Positions 1 through 9,800 are shown, counted from the first letter of the stretch. The stretch is DNA of 64,000 nucleotides from Streptomyces caniscabiei (GCF_014930365.1 NZ_JABXWI010000013.1:259546-323545); one strand, 5' to 3'. A program made the numbers and translations. The notes: generated from the sequence alone by a model not told the origin.

Positions 1-416
1 CGCCGCGCGCGGGCCACGGCCTGCGCCGCCCGCTCCACGGAGTCCAGGTCGATCCGGTCGATGGTCTGCTGGATCGCCCGCAGATCGGCGGTGCCGACCA
101 CCTGGACGACCCGCTCCAGGCTGTCGTCGGGGGAGATGTCCGGGCCGATCTCGGCGCTGCCCCACTCGGAGGACTCGCCCCGGCCCCGCTCCTGGGCCAG
201 CTCGATCAGCAGGTGCTGATAGGAGTCGAGGCCGATGGCCCGGCAGAACCGGGTCACGGTGGCCTGGGAGGTGCCGGTGCGGCGGCCCAGCTCCGCGGCC
301 GAGCAGTGGGTGACGGCGGCCGGATCCTCCAGGATCAGCTCGCCGACCTTCCGCAGGGAGCCGGCCAGCCGGGGCAGCTCGGTGCGGATGAGGGTGGTGA
401 CATCGGTCGAGGGCAT
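1..416 (-). CDS. MurR/RpiR-family transcriptional regulator (C-terminus beyond left edge)
   Basis: Only about the first 138 codons are in the window; the frame stays open to base 1. The translation starts MPSTDVTTLIRTELPRLAGS and carries the RpiR-type N-terminal winged helix-turn-helix, with the recognition helix around residues 48-62 (TSQATVTRFCRAIG). The sugar-phosphate-binding SIS domain that normally follows must lie to the left. MurR/RpiR proteins repress or activate amino-sugar and sugar-phosphate genes in response to phosphosugars. It is divergent from a SIS-domain gene, and a palindrome lies between the two starts, as expected for an autoregulating repressor of this family. The family assignment rests on the HTH and the context, since the effector domain is not visible. 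Confidence 0.85.
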   Translation of the reverse strand, partial: MPSTDVTTLIRTELPRLAGSLRKVGELILEDPAAVTHCSAAELGRRTGTSQATVTRFCRAIGLDSYQHLLIELAQERGRGESSEWGSAEIGPDISPDDSLERVVQVVGTADLRAIQQTIDRIDLDSVERAAQAVARAR

Positions 417-520
417 GCAGAGAAGGTATCAGCCACCCGTTGGCGCGACGGCTGAATACCAGGACCGAGCTGGGGCGACCGCACTCGGGGGTGAACTGCG
501 CCATTGCCCCGGGCGCCGGC

Positions 521-543
521 CCTGTGATTCAGTGATTCACAGG
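521..543. promoter_or_regulatory. Palindromic operator between the RpiR regulator and the SIS gene
   Basis: Arms CCTGTGA (521-527) and TCACAGG (537-543) are perfectly complementary. The centre TCAGTGA (529-535) is itself symmetric, so only bases 528 and 536 break a 23-bp palindrome. The site also holds two head-to-tail copies of GTGATTCA (524-539). It lies 45 bp before the SIS start and about 105 bp before the regulator start. Binding by the adjacent RpiR protein is inferred. Confidence 0.6.
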
Positions 544-587
544 TAAGAGTGTATGGGGTGGTTCAATCCACCAGTGGGGAGTCTCAG

Positions 588-1376
588 GTGTCCGTCGAGT
601 CCGCCAACGAGTCCGTGACCGAGCCGGTGAGCGCCGACCGCTTCGCGCGCGAGGGCCTCGCCGTCCTGCACCGTCTCACCGAGTCCGCGCGCGCCGACGT
701 GAGCGCCGCAGCCGAGCTGATCGCCGACTGCGTCCGTGCGGACGGCGTCGTCCAGGCCTTCGGCACCGGCCACTCCCAGGCCATGGTCCTGGAACTCGCG
801 GGCCGTGCCGGCGGCTTCGTGCCCACGAACCGGATCCAGATGGCCGACCTCGTCCTCTTCGGCGGCGACCACCCGAGCGGCCTCGACGACCCGCTGCTCG
901 AACGCGAGCCCGGCATAGCGGTCCGCCTCTACGAACTGGCCGACCCCCGCCCCCAGGACCTCTTCGTCGTCATCTCCAACTCCGGCGTCAACAACGTCAT
1001 CGTCGAGATGGCCCTGCACGCCAAGGAACGAGGCCACCGCCTGCTCGCCCTCACCTCCCTCGCCCACACCCGTTCCGTCCCCGCCACCCACCCCAGCGGC
1101 AAGAAGCTCGCCGACCTCGCCGACGTCGTCCTCGACAACGCGGCCCCGCGCGGCGACGCCCTGCTGGAACTGCCGGGCGGCGGTGCCGTCTGCGCCCTCT
1201 CCACGCTCACCGGCGTCATGCTCGTCCAGATGACCGTCGCCGAGGCCACCGCCCAACTCCTCGCCTCCGGCGACCGCCCCCCGGTCTACGTCTCCGCCAA
1301 CGTGCCCGGCGGCTTCGAGGGCAACCTGGACCTGGAGAAGCGGTACGCCGGCCGCATCCGACGCACCGCCAGCTGA
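588..1376 (+). CDS. SIS-domain sugar-phosphate isomerase/deglycase-like protein
   Basis: A 262-residue cytoplasmic protein of the sugar-isomerase (SIS_2, phosphoheptose-isomerase-like) family. The glycine/serine phosphosugar-binding segments are visible: FGTGHSQAM near residues 58-66 and VISNSGVNN near 127-135. GTG 588 is chosen because GTGGGGA lies 7 bases before it; the frame is also open from GTG 549. Relatives act on or sense phosphorylated hexosamines and sit next to MurR/RpiR regulators, as here. The substrate cannot be read from the sequence; N-acetylated sugar phosphates are plausible given the regulator and the nearby GH84 hexosaminidase. A 9-bp terminator hairpin follows the stop. 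Confidence 0.85.
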   Translation: MSVESANESVTEPVSADRFAREGLAVLHRLTESARADVSAAAELIADCVRADGVVQAFGTGHSQAMVLELAGRAGGFVPTNRIQMADLVLFGGDHPSGLDDPLLEREPGIAVRLYELADPRPQDLFVVISNSGVNNVIVEMALHAKERGHRLLALTSLAHTRSVPATHPSGKKLADLADVVLDNAAPRGDALLELPGGGAVCALSTLTGVMLVQMTVAEATAQLLASGDRPPVYVSANVPGGFEGNLDLEKRYAGRIRRTAS

Positions 1377-1390
1377 CCACCAGGCTGCCC

Positions 1391-1412
1391 CCGCGCCCCG
1401 TCAGGGGCGCGG
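1391..1412 (+). terminator. Hairpin after the SIS gene
   Basis: CCGCGCCCC (1391-1399) pairs perfectly with GGGGCGCGG (1404-1412) around a GTCA loop, 15 bases after the SIS stop codon. No U-tract follows, which is usual for high-GC actinobacteria. The bases just after it (ggggaactgcgcgacaagcc) resemble a sequence I recall as common downstream of Streptomyces genes; this was not checked. Confidence 0.6.
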
Positions 1413-1439
1413 GGAACTGCGCGACAAGCCCCCACCGGA

Positions 1440-1811
1440 CCTGCGGTTGAAGTTCCTCGCCTCCAGCGGACCTGCGGTTGAAGTTCCTCGCCTCCAGCGG
1501 ACCTGCGGTTGAAGTTCCTCGCCTCCAGCGGACCTGCGGTTGAAGCCCCTCGCCTCCAGCGGACCTGCGGTTGAAGTTCCTCGCCTCCAGCGGGCCTGCG
1601 GTTGAAGTTCCTCGCCTCCAGCGGGCCTGCGGTTGAAGTTCCTCGCCTCCAGCGGGCCTGCGGTTGAAGCCCCTCGCCTCCAGCGGGCCTGCGGTTGAAG
1701 CCCCTCGCCTCCAGCGGGCCTGCGGTTGAAGCCCCTCGCCTCCAGCGGGCCCGCGGTTGAAGCCCCTCGCCTCCAGCGGACCTGCGGTTGAAGCCCGGCC
1801 CCCACCGGACC
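1440..1811. repeat. 31-bp tandem repeat array, 11 full units plus a partial 12th
   Basis: Units begin every 31 bases from 1440 (1440, 1471, 1502 and so on to 1781). Each reads CCTGCGGTTGAAG, then TT or CC, then CCTCGCCTCCAGCGG. Two positions vary: TT versus CC in the middle, and A or G at the end. In order the middle variants are TT,TT,TT,CC,TT,TT,TT,CC,CC,CC,CC, suggesting duplication of a four-unit (124-bp) block. Degenerate copies continue to about 1870. The array fills the gap between two convergent genes. The minus strand has no stop codon in any frame of the unit, so the long frames there are artefacts of the repeat. Confidence 0.9.
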
Positions 1812-1873
1812 CGTGGTCGAAGCCCCCGCCCCCACCGGACCCGCAGTTGGAGCCCCCGCCCCCCAGCGGAGCG

Positions 1874-4800
1874 CTACGGCACTGGTACGGGCGTCAGCGC
1901 GACCGCCAGCGGATAGGCGCCCGTGGGCAACGGCGTCCCGGCGGTGCCGGAGACGGTGTCGACCGGCACCAGCTCGTTCCCGTCGGCCGTGGTCACGTAC
2001 GCCGTGCCGCCGTCCCAGCCGAGGCCGACGTCGAACGCGGACCTGCCGACGGTGATCTGTTCGCCGGGCGCACCGGTCACGGTGTCGACGGGCGTGACGT
2101 AGTCACCGGTACTGGGGCTCACCCACAGCGTCCGCCCGTCCGGTGACAGTCCGAGCCCGTACGCCTGGCCCGACACGAGCAGCGTCGGCCCGGTGTCGTT
2201 GCTCGCGGTGTCGATCGGAGTGACCGTCGACCCACCGGAGTTGGACACGTACACCGTCTTCCCGTCCGGCGCGGCGACCACGTTGAACGGACGGGGCCCG
2301 ACCGGGATCGCCGCCCCGGCCCTCCGGGTTCCCAGGTCGACCGGCGAGACGGTGTTGTCGTGGATGTTCGCCACGTACAGCGTCCGCCCGTCCGGGGTGA
2401 TCGCCATGTTCTCCGGCCCCGACCCGACCGCGACCGTCGCGCCCGCCCGCAACGTGCCCGTGTCCACCGGCTGCACCGTCCCGTCCGTGTAGTTGGCGAC
2501 CCACAACGTGTCGCCGTCCGGCGTCAGCGCGAGCCCGGCGGGGACCCGGCCCACCGCGACCGTGGCGGTGACCTCGCCGCTCGTCACGTCGATGACGCTC
2601 ACCGAGTTCGAGCCCTGGTTCGCGGCGTAGGCGGTACGCCCGTCGGCGCTCGTCACCACCTCACCCGGGTTGGCGCCCACGGCGATCTCCGTGCTCCTGC
2701 CCGAGGACAGATCGATCGAACTCACCGACGCCCCGCTGAAGTTGGCCGTCAGCGCCCGGGGCGTGCCGTCCCCGTCGGTGACCCGCACCGGGAGCGCCCG
2801 GTCCAGGACGCCCGCCCCGGACACCACCACGGAGTGCACGCCCTCGGAGACACCGGTCAGGGTGACCTCGGCCGACGCGCTGCCGCCGGCCGGTACGGTC
2901 ACGGTCCCCTCGGCGGGCGAGGCGGTGACCCCGTCCGGCAGATCGAGCTTCCAGGTGACCGTCCGCGCCTCGGCGGAGGAGAAACGGAGGGCCACCGCCC
3001 CGGAGGCTCCAGGCTTCAAGGAGAGCGAACCCGGGACGAAGGAGGCGTCGACGCCGGGATCGGGCGCGTGCCGCAGCATCGCCTGGTACAGGAACTGGTC
3101 CATCACCCCCGGCGACACCTGCTGCGGTATCGCGTCCAGCGCCTTGCGCTCGCTCCGCAGCCGGTTCCAGTACGTCGACACCGCGTCCGCGTCACCCCGT
3201 CTGCCGGCCAACAGCAGGTCGACGGCGGTCAACCCGGCGGTCCCGTACGCGCCGGTCTTGTCCAGCCACGGCGAAGTCTCCTTCAAGAATCCGGGGTTGG
3301 CGAGACGGGCCCGCAGCTCGGCGGGGGTGGCGGCCATGTCGGTGAAGTACGACCGGAGCGCGGCGGACGCCCGGTCGAGGCCGCTGCCCTCCTCGTAGGC
3401 CGTGCGGAACGCGGCGATGAGCTTGCCGAGGGCCGGGGACTCGGTGGTGTCGAGCTGGGACGAGTAGCTGTTCTCCGCGAGGATCCGCAGCCATTTCGCG
3501 GCACCCGGCCCCGCCAGGTCCCGGACGGATGCGAGGAAGGCGGCCCTGGGGTCGTACGCGTCCGCGTTCCACAGATAGGCCGCCGACGTGAACAGCGCGA
3601 GCTTGCTCGCCTCGGCCTGCACCATCGGGTTCGCGGTGACACCGACGGACTCCCGCGCCACCCCGGCCTCCCGGCCCGTGTAGGGGCCGAGCAGGAGACG
3701 GCTGGTGACGTAGTCGTTGACCGGGTAGTTGTCCCAGACAAGGATCGGATGCCCGTACACCTCACGGGCCTGCCGCAGCTGCGCGGCGGTGATCGTCGGC
3801 GCGATCACCCCGACACCGGTCCACTCCACGACCACGTCCGGGTCCAACCGCTCACGCAGCGCCTTCTTGTACGGGGTGTCCGCGAGGTCCGAGTACTCGG
3901 TGGGGACCATCTCCAGCGGATCGAGCTCGGTGCGGCCGGCGGAGAACTCCTCCCACACCCGGTTCAGCAGATGGGCCTGAGCCGAGCCGGCGGCCCCGCC
4001 ACCGCTACCGAAACGCTCCTCGTCCGCTGCGCAGTTCCACTTGGTGTAGCTGATGTCGTCCAGCGGGATCGCGAAGGACCGCACCCCGATGTCGTACAGC
4101 GAGGCGAACTTGCGCACCAGCGCGGTGATGTCGTCGTCCGAGGAGTAGCAGACCGACAGTCCGGGCGAGAGGGCGTAGGTGAACCGGACGTGGTTGGCGG
4201 CGGCCCGCTCGACGAGTTCGCGTACCTGGGCGAGCCGGGCGGCCGGGTACTCGTCGCGCCACCGCTCCCGCAGATACGGGTCGTCCTTGGGGGAGTACAC
4301 GTACACGTTCTGCTTGGTGCGGCCGTAGAAGTCGAGCTGGCTCAGCCGTTCGGCGTGGGACCACGGGGTGCCGTAGAAGCCCTCGACGACACCGCGCAGC
4401 GCGGCCGTGGGCCAGTCGCGGACGGTCACCTCGGGCAGGCGCCCGCCGGCGAGGAGTTGGCGGAGGGTCTGGGCGGCGTAGAAGGTGCCGGTGGTGTCGG
4501 TGCCGGAGAGCGCCAGCAGTGCGCGGCCGGAGCTGCGGCCGGAGGCCAGGACGTATCCCTCGGCGGGTAGCCCGGCCGGGGATCCTGCGCCGAGCCGCCG
4601 CAACGCGCCCCGGGTCGCCGGGTTCTCGTCGGGACCGCCGACGTAGACGGTGAGCCCGGCGGCCGGCGGCCGCTTCCCGGCCGGCACGGTGACGATCCGG
4701 TCGGCCCCGGCGGCCCGCAGCGCGGCCTCGACGACCTCGCGCGCGGAGGGGTCGGTGCCGGGTCCGACGACCTCCACCACCCGGTCGGGAACGGTCAGCC

Positions 4801-4978
4801 GGCGTCCGTCGCCCTCGATCTGCCGGGGCGTCGGCCACACCTCGGGCACCGACGGGGACCCGGGGGCGGACGGTGCGGCGGCGGCCGACGGGAACGAGGG
4901 GAGGCTCAGGCTCAGGGCCAGCAACAGCGCCCAGGGGAGACGCCGGGAGCGTGGGAGGAGAGAGGTGATTGAAGCCAT
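1874..4978 (-). CDS. Secreted GH84-type beta-N-acetylglucosaminidase with C-terminal YVTN propeller
   Basis: 1034 residues. A Sec signal peptide (hydrophobic core 15-30, cut near AAAA-P, about 35) is followed by a GH20b-like N-terminal domain (45-185), the catalytic barrel (190-480) with GFYGTPWS at 200-207 and the paired catalytic aspartates Asp307-Asp308 (PLDDISYTKW), a helical region (480-640), a beta-sandwich (650-735) and a seven-bladed type YVTN propeller to the end (repeats such as VTPIDT, LSPDGRTLW). GH84 enzymes release terminal N-acetylglucosamine by substrate-assisted catalysis. Classical bacterial homologues end in carbohydrate-binding or cohesin modules rather than a propeller. 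A half-symmetric site resembling the SIS-promoter palindrome lies 20 bp before the start. No strong ribosome-binding site is seen. Confidence 0.85.
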   Translation of the reverse strand: MASITSLLPRSRRLPWALLLALSLSLPSFPSAAAAPSAPGSPSVPEVWPTPRQIEGDGRRLTVPDRVVEVVGPGTDPSAREVVEAALRAAGADRIVTVPAGKRPPAAGLTVYVGGPDENPATRGALRRLGAGSPAGLPAEGYVLASGRSSGRALLALSGTDTTGTFYAAQTLRQLLAGGRLPEVTVRDWPTAALRGVVEGFYGTPWSHAERLSQLDFYGRTKQNVYVYSPKDDPYLRERWRDEYPAARLAQVRELVERAAANHVRFTYALSPGLSVCYSSDDDITALVRKFASLYDIGVRSFAIPLDDISYTKWNCAADEERFGSGGGAAGSAQAHLLNRVWEEFSAGRTELDPLEMVPTEYSDLADTPYKKALRERLDPDVVVEWTGVGVIAPTITAAQLRQAREVYGHPILVWDNYPVNDYVTSRLLLGPYTGREAGVARESVGVTANPMVQAEASKLALFTSAAYLWNADAYDPRAAFLASVRDLAGPGAAKWLRILAENSYSSQLDTTESPALGKLIAAFRTAYEEGSGLDRASAALRSYFTDMAATPAELRARLANPGFLKETSPWLDKTGAYGTAGLTAVDLLLAGRRGDADAVSTYWNRLRSERKALDAIPQQVSPGVMDQFLYQAMLRHAPDPGVDASFVPGSLSLKPGASGAVALRFSSAEARTVTWKLDLPDGVTASPAEGTVTVPAGGSASAEVTLTGVSEGVHSVVVSGAGVLDRALPVRVTDGDGTPRALTANFSGASVSSIDLSSGRSTEIAVGANPGEVVTSADGRTAYAANQGSNSVSVIDVTSGEVTATVAVGRVPAGLALTPDGDTLWVANYTDGTVQPVDTGTLRAGATVAVGSGPENMAITPDGRTLYVANIHDNTVSPVDLGTRRAGAAIPVGPRPFNVVAAPDGKTVYVSNSGGSTVTPIDTASNDTGPTLLVSGQAYGLGLSPDGRTLWVSPSTGDYVTPVDTVTGAPGEQITVGRSAFDVGLGWDGGTAYVTTADGNELVPVDTVSGTAGTPLPTGAYPLAVALTPVPVP

Positions 4979-4997
4979 CGAAGGAGGCTAGAGCTGC

Positions 4998-5014
4998 TGA
5001 ATCAAGCATTCAAT
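4998..5014. promoter_or_regulatory. Probable second RpiR-type operator, before the hexosaminidase
   Basis: TGAATCAAGCATTCAAT: inverted arms TGAAT (4998-5002) and ATTCA (5008-5012). It matches the reverse complement of the 521-543 palindrome (TGAATCACTGAATCAC) at 11 of 16 positions, and sits 20 bp upstream of the GH84 start. Shared control of the two genes is inferred. Confidence 0.45.
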
Positions 5015-5150
5015 AGGGCGGGGGTGGTCTGGCGTGGAGCAAGCGTTTCCTGTGCGCCGGTCACGAGGGCGGGGCTGCTCGGTCATGGGGAGGGAAAATC
5101 TGTGCGGATCCGCCGACGGTCCCCACGGTGGGCCGGGATAGAAAGGGACC

Positions 5151-5675
5151 ATGACTGAACGCGAGGGTCCGGCGGGTGGCGTGGACGACGTCGATGAGGT
5201 GACGCGCGCGGTGCTGACCGCGTCACGGCTGTTGGTCGCGATCTCCGCCCGGTCGCTCGCCGCCGTCGAGGAACGGGTGACGCTGCCGCAGTTCCGGATG
5301 CTGGTGGTGCTGTCCGTGCGCGGCGCCACGAAACTCGTCGTCCTCGCCGACCAGCTCCAGGTCGCCCCGTCCACCGCGATGCGCATGGTCGACCGGCTGA
5401 TCGCCGCCGGACTCGCCGACCGGCAGACCAATCCCGACAACCGCCGCGAGACCCTGCTCCGGCTCACCGACGAGGGCCGGCGGGCCGTCGAGGAAGTCAC
5501 AGCCAGGCGGCGCGTCGAACTCGCCGCCGTCGTCGAGCGCCTCGCCCCGAAGCAACGGGCGGCGCTGGTCGAGGCGTTGACCGCGTTCAACACGGCGGGC
5601 GGGGAGCCGGTGGCCCCGGCGGCGGACGGCGCGGAGCCGTATCCGCTCGGCTGGGTCGACACGGGGGTGGGCTGA
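5151..5675 (+). CDS. MarR-family transcriptional regulator
   Basis: 174 residues, usual for the family. The winged HTH spans roughly residues 45-115: TLPQFRMLVVLSVRG leads into LADQLQVAPSTAMRMVDRL (recognition helix), and the wing is ETLLRLTDEGRR. ATG 5151 follows GAAAGGGA. MarR proteins are dimeric repressors relieved by phenolic or other small ligands. The gene is divergent from the GH84 gene across 172 bp and is followed by the cyclase-family gene on the same strand, a possible target. A 26-bp tandem repeat begins inside its last codons. Confidence 0.9.
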   Translation: MTEREGPAGGVDDVDEVTRAVLTASRLLVAISARSLAAVEERVTLPQFRMLVVLSVRGATKLVVLADQLQVAPSTAMRMVDRLIAAGLADRQTNPDNRRETLLRLTDEGRRAVEEVTARRRVELAAVVERLAPKQRAALVEALTAFNTAGGEPVAPAADGAEPYPLGWVDTGVG

Positions 5676-5738
5676 GGCGCCGGGTCACGGGGGTGGGCTG
5701 AGGCGCCGGGTCACGGGGGTGGGCTGAGGCGCCGGGTC
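5661..5738. repeat. 26-bp tandem triplication spanning the MarR stop codon
   Basis: Three copies (starting 5661, 5687 and 5713) of a unit beginning ACGGGGGTGGGCTGAGGCGC. The first copy contains the last codons and TGA of the MarR gene, so the gene end was duplicated downstream. Confidence 0.85.
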
Positions 5739-5850
5739 CGCGCGAACCTCGCTCCGGTGTGCGAAACGGCCATAAGGTGCCTAAGGGGTGTCATATCCAT
5801 CCGTGCGGGCCTCGCCCTCCCGCCCTGGTGCCGACCCGAAGCGAGGACGT

Positions 5851-6774
5851 ATGAGTGCGCATCCCCCCGTCTCCCGTGAGGATTTCGACGCGCTCTTCGA
5901 CGCGGTCCGGGCCTGGGGGCGCTGGGACCGGCCCGATCGCGGCGCGTGGAACCGGGTGACCGAGGAGCATGTGCGGCGGGCCGTGGGCGGGGTGCGGTCC
6001 GGTGTGGTCGTCCCGATGGCGCTGCCCTGGAACACCCGCTCGGGCCCGGACAACCGGAAGCCCGCCCTGCACCACATGACCGATCTCGGGGACGTGGAGG
6101 GCCCCGAGCCCACGACCCACAAGGACTTCATCGCCGCCGACTACCACGGCAAGGGCGTCACCCATCTCGACGCCCTGAGCCACATCGCCTACGCGGGACT
6201 GCTCTACGACGGACGGCCGGCCCGCGAGAACGTCGGTGCCGCGGGCGCCCGCTTCGGCGCGGTGTCGGCGCTCGGCCCCCTCGTCACGAGAGGGGTCCTC
6301 CTGGACCTCCCGGCCGTGCTCGGCGTCCCCTGGCTGGAACCGGGGCACGCCGTGCGCGCCGGGGACGTCCGTGCCGCGGAGGAGGCGCTCGGTGTGACGA
6401 TCGGCGAGGGCGACGCCGTGCTGCTGCGCTCCGGACACGTCCGCCGCCGCGAGGAACTCGGCGCATGGGACCCCGGTGCGGCGAGCGCGGGGTTCCACGT
6501 GGACGCCGTACCCCTGCTGGCCGAACGGGGCATCGCGCTGCTCGGTGGGGACGGGGACAGCGATGTGCGGCCGTCGCCGGTGGCGGGCGTGCACTCGCCG
6601 GTGCACGCCCTGGCGGTGGCCGCGATGGGGGTGCCGCTGCTGGACAACCTGGACCTGGAGGCGCTCTCCGCCGCGACCGCCGAGGCGGGGCGGTACACGT
6701 TCCTGCTCGTCGTGGCCCCGCTGAACGTGCCGGGCGGCACCGGTTCACCGGTCAATCCGGTCGCCGTCCTGTGA
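5851..6774 (+). CDS. Cyclase-family (kynurenine formamidase-like) metal hydrolase
   Basis: 307 residues from ATG 5851, preceded by GCGAGGA; an in-frame ATG at 5788 would add 21 unlikely residues. The metal-binding signature of the cyclase/formamidase superfamily is visible as HGKGVTHLDALSH, with His99, His105, Asp107 and His111. The usual GT pair in this motif is replaced by V-T. A second conserved patch (GDGDSDVRPSPV) lies near residue 235. Members hydrolyse amide or lactone bonds, as in N-formylkynurenine hydrolysis. The Actinobacterial long form, with its N-terminal extension (RSGPDNRKPALHHM), has no assigned substrate that I know of. The upstream MarR gene may control it. Confidence 0.8.
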   Translation: MSAHPPVSREDFDALFDAVRAWGRWDRPDRGAWNRVTEEHVRRAVGGVRSGVVVPMALPWNTRSGPDNRKPALHHMTDLGDVEGPEPTTHKDFIAADYHGKGVTHLDALSHIAYAGLLYDGRPARENVGAAGARFGAVSALGPLVTRGVLLDLPAVLGVPWLEPGHAVRAGDVRAAEEALGVTIGEGDAVLLRSGHVRRREELGAWDPGAASAGFHVDAVPLLAERGIALLGGDGDSDVRPSPVAGVHSPVHALAVAAMGVPLLDNLDLEALSAATAEAGRYTFLLVVAPLNVPGGTGSPVNPVAVL

Positions 6775-6882
6775 GGCCGGCGGCGGCGGCCGTGCGCCGG
6801 ATCGGCCCCGCCCTGCCCGGTCACCGCCAGTGAGAGAACCGGTGAACCGTGACTCGTGTTGCGGATGCCCGTATCCTCGTCA

Positions 6883-9800
6883 ATGCCAGATATTTCCGAT
6901 AAGCGGATTGTCCAGGGCGCGAGTGAGGCCAGCGTGGTGCGGTCCGACGGCGAGCCGATACCCACGGGGCGTGCGACAGACGGCACGGGCCCCACCCTTT
7001 TCCGTGAGCGGTTTCTGCAGGGCGAACCGCTGGAGTCGGGCGTGCGCGCCTCGATCCTCGACTCCTGGCGGCGCTGTCGGTCCCTGGGGCTCTCGCCGGA
7101 CCGCTCCGACCTCCCTTTCCGGGACGACTTCGACCGCGACGACCGCGTCGCCCGTGCCGCCGCCCCGGTGCTCGACCGGCTGGAGGCCCGGTTCGCCGGC
7201 AGCGCCATGAACATCTCCGTCGCCGACGCGAACGGCACGGTGCTGTTGCGCCGCTTCGGCGAGGCGTCCCTGGCCAGAGGGCTCCCGGACATCCAGACCA
7301 CGCCGGGGTTCGTGTTCGCCGAGCGGTTCGCCGGCACCAACGGCATCGGCCTGGCCCTCGCGGAACGGCGGCTCATCCGGGTCTACGGCGCCGAACACTT
7401 CGCCGAACGCTCCCAGGGCAGCGCCTGCCGCGCGCTCCCCGTACGCGACCCGCTGAGCGGCCGGATCGAGGGCGTCCTGTGCTTCGGATATCCGCGCGGC
7501 TTCGAGAACCCGGCACTCTCCACGGTGATCCGCAAGGCGGCCGCGGCCATCGAGCGGCGGCTGCTCGGGCAGAGTTCCGCGCGTGAGCGCTCCCTGCTGC
7601 GGGCGTATCTGGACGCGGGGCCCGAGGCGGGCGTCGCGGGACCGGGGCACGGCGTCGGCGTCGACGAACTGGCCCTCGGACTGCGCCCCGCCGACCGGGC
7701 GACCCTGCTGGAGAAGGCCGCCGAGCTGATCTCGCGCGCGCAGCGGGCGGCCGTCGAGGTGTCCCTCACGGACGGCCGCCGCGTCACCCTCGTGAGCCGC
7801 CCGATGACCAGTGCCTCCGGGGTGGAGGGCGTCGCCGTCGAGGCCGTCGTGCACGACTCCTCCGGGCAGGAGACCTTCGCCGCCCCCCGCCGGGTCGAGC
7901 CGGTGCTGAGCCTCACCGCCGGGCCCGCGAGCCCCGTCACCCCCCTCGCCCCCGTCGGGCCGCCGCTCGTCCATCGCCTCCGGAACGCACCTCTCCCCGT
8001 GGCCACCGGTCCTCTCGCCTCCGTTCCGGCCCCCGGCCACCTGCGCGAAACCGCACCCCTCGGCAGGACGGGCACCGGCATCGACGGCGCCACGGCCGAC
8101 GCCTCCACGGAACCCCGGGCCTCCGGCGTCCCGTCGACCACCGAGGGCTCCCGCCCTGCGGCGGACGGCTCGCTCCCCGCAACCGAGGGCCCGGCCGCCG
8201 AGCCACTGCACACCCGTGAGGGCGTCACCACCGCCCCCGGCGCCCCGCCCGCCACCGACCGTCCCGCTTCCGCAGTCGACGACCTCCTGCACACCCCCGA
8301 GGGTGTGGCCTTCACCGCCCCCGCTGCGCCGTCCCCCGGCCAGGGCCCGCCCGCCGCCGTCACTCCTCCGGCCCCCGCCGACGGCCACCCCGGCACTCGC
8401 CCTCGCCCCCGCCCGCGCGCCCCCGAGAGGGGCCTGCTGATGGTGGGGGAGCCGCACGTCGGTGGCTACGCGCTGGCCGCGCGCCGTCGGCTGGAGCTGC
8501 TGTCCGAGGCCAGTGCCCGGATCGGCACCACCCTGGACGTGCGCCGCACCGCCCAGGAGCTCGCCGAGACCGCCGTCCCGCGCCTCGCCGACTTCGTCAC
8601 CATCGACCTGGCCGAGCCCGTGCTGCGCGGCGAGGAGGCCGCCGACCCCCGGAGCGACCTGCGGCGCACCGTGGTCCACGGCATCCGTGACGACCTCCCC
8701 TTCAGCCCCGTCGGCAAGCAGGTCGACTACGGCCCGACCGTCCCGCAACTGCGCTGCCTGACCAGCGGCGAGGCCCTGCTGGAGCCGGACCTGAAGACGG
8801 CGGCGGGCTGGCTCGCGCAGGACCCCGAGCACACCGAGCGGCTGCTGAGCCACGTCCACTCCCTCATCGCGGTGCCCCTGGTCGCCCGCGGTGTCGTCCT
8901 CGGCGTCGCCGCCTTCTACCGCGCCCAGGACCCCGCCCCCTTCGGCGACGACGACCGCTCACTGGCCCAGGAACTCGCCACCCGCGCCGCCCTGTCCATC
9001 GACAACGCCCGCCGCTACACCCGCGAACGCACCATGGTGCTCGCCCTCCAGCGCAGCCTGCTCCCGCAGGGACTCCTCGACCGGGACTCCGTGGAGGTCG
9101 CCCACCGCTACCTGCCCGCCGAATCCGACGTGGGCGGCGACTGGTACGACGTCATCCCGCTCTCCGGGACCAGGATCGGCCTCTTCGTCGGCGACGTCGT
9201 CGGCCACGGCATGCTGTCCGCCGCCACCATGGGCCGTGTCCGCACCGCCGCCCGCAGCTTCGCCGAACTCGACTTCCCGCCCGACGAGGTCCTCACCCAC
9301 CTCGACAACCTGGTGGGCCGGCTGGACCGCGAGGACCCCGTCTCCGACGGCGGCGGCATCATCGGCGCGACCTGTCTGTACGCCGTCTACGACCCGACCT
9401 CGCAGCGGTGCACCCTGGCCCGCGCCGGCCACCCGCCGCCCGCCCTGGTCCAGCCCGACGGCACCGTGTCCTTCCCCGAACTGCCTGCCGGCCCCCCGCT
9501 CGGCCTCGGCGGCCTCCCCTTCGAAGCCGTCGACGTGCATCTGCCCGAGGGCAGCACCCTGGTCCTCTACACCGACGGCCTCATCGAGGACCGCGAACGC
9601 GACGTCGACGTGGTGCTCGACCAGCTGCGCGCGGCCCTGGCCCACCCCGAGCACACCCCGGAGGAGACCTGCCGGGTGGTCCTGGACACCGTCGCCTCCC
9701 CCCACCCCGGCGACGACATCGCCCTGCTCGTCGCCCGCACCCACGCCTTCGACCCGAGCCGCGTCGCCACCTGGGAGCTGCCCGCCGACCCGGCCCGCGT

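Noticed and set aside
1440..1811. CRISPR array
   Set aside because: Units are contiguous with no unique spacers, and no cas genes are present.
1401..1835. Long minus-strand open frame with repeated ARWRRGASTAGPLE-type sequence
   Set aside because: Entirely produced by the 31-bp repeat, which lacks stops in all three frames on that strand. No start site, no domain.
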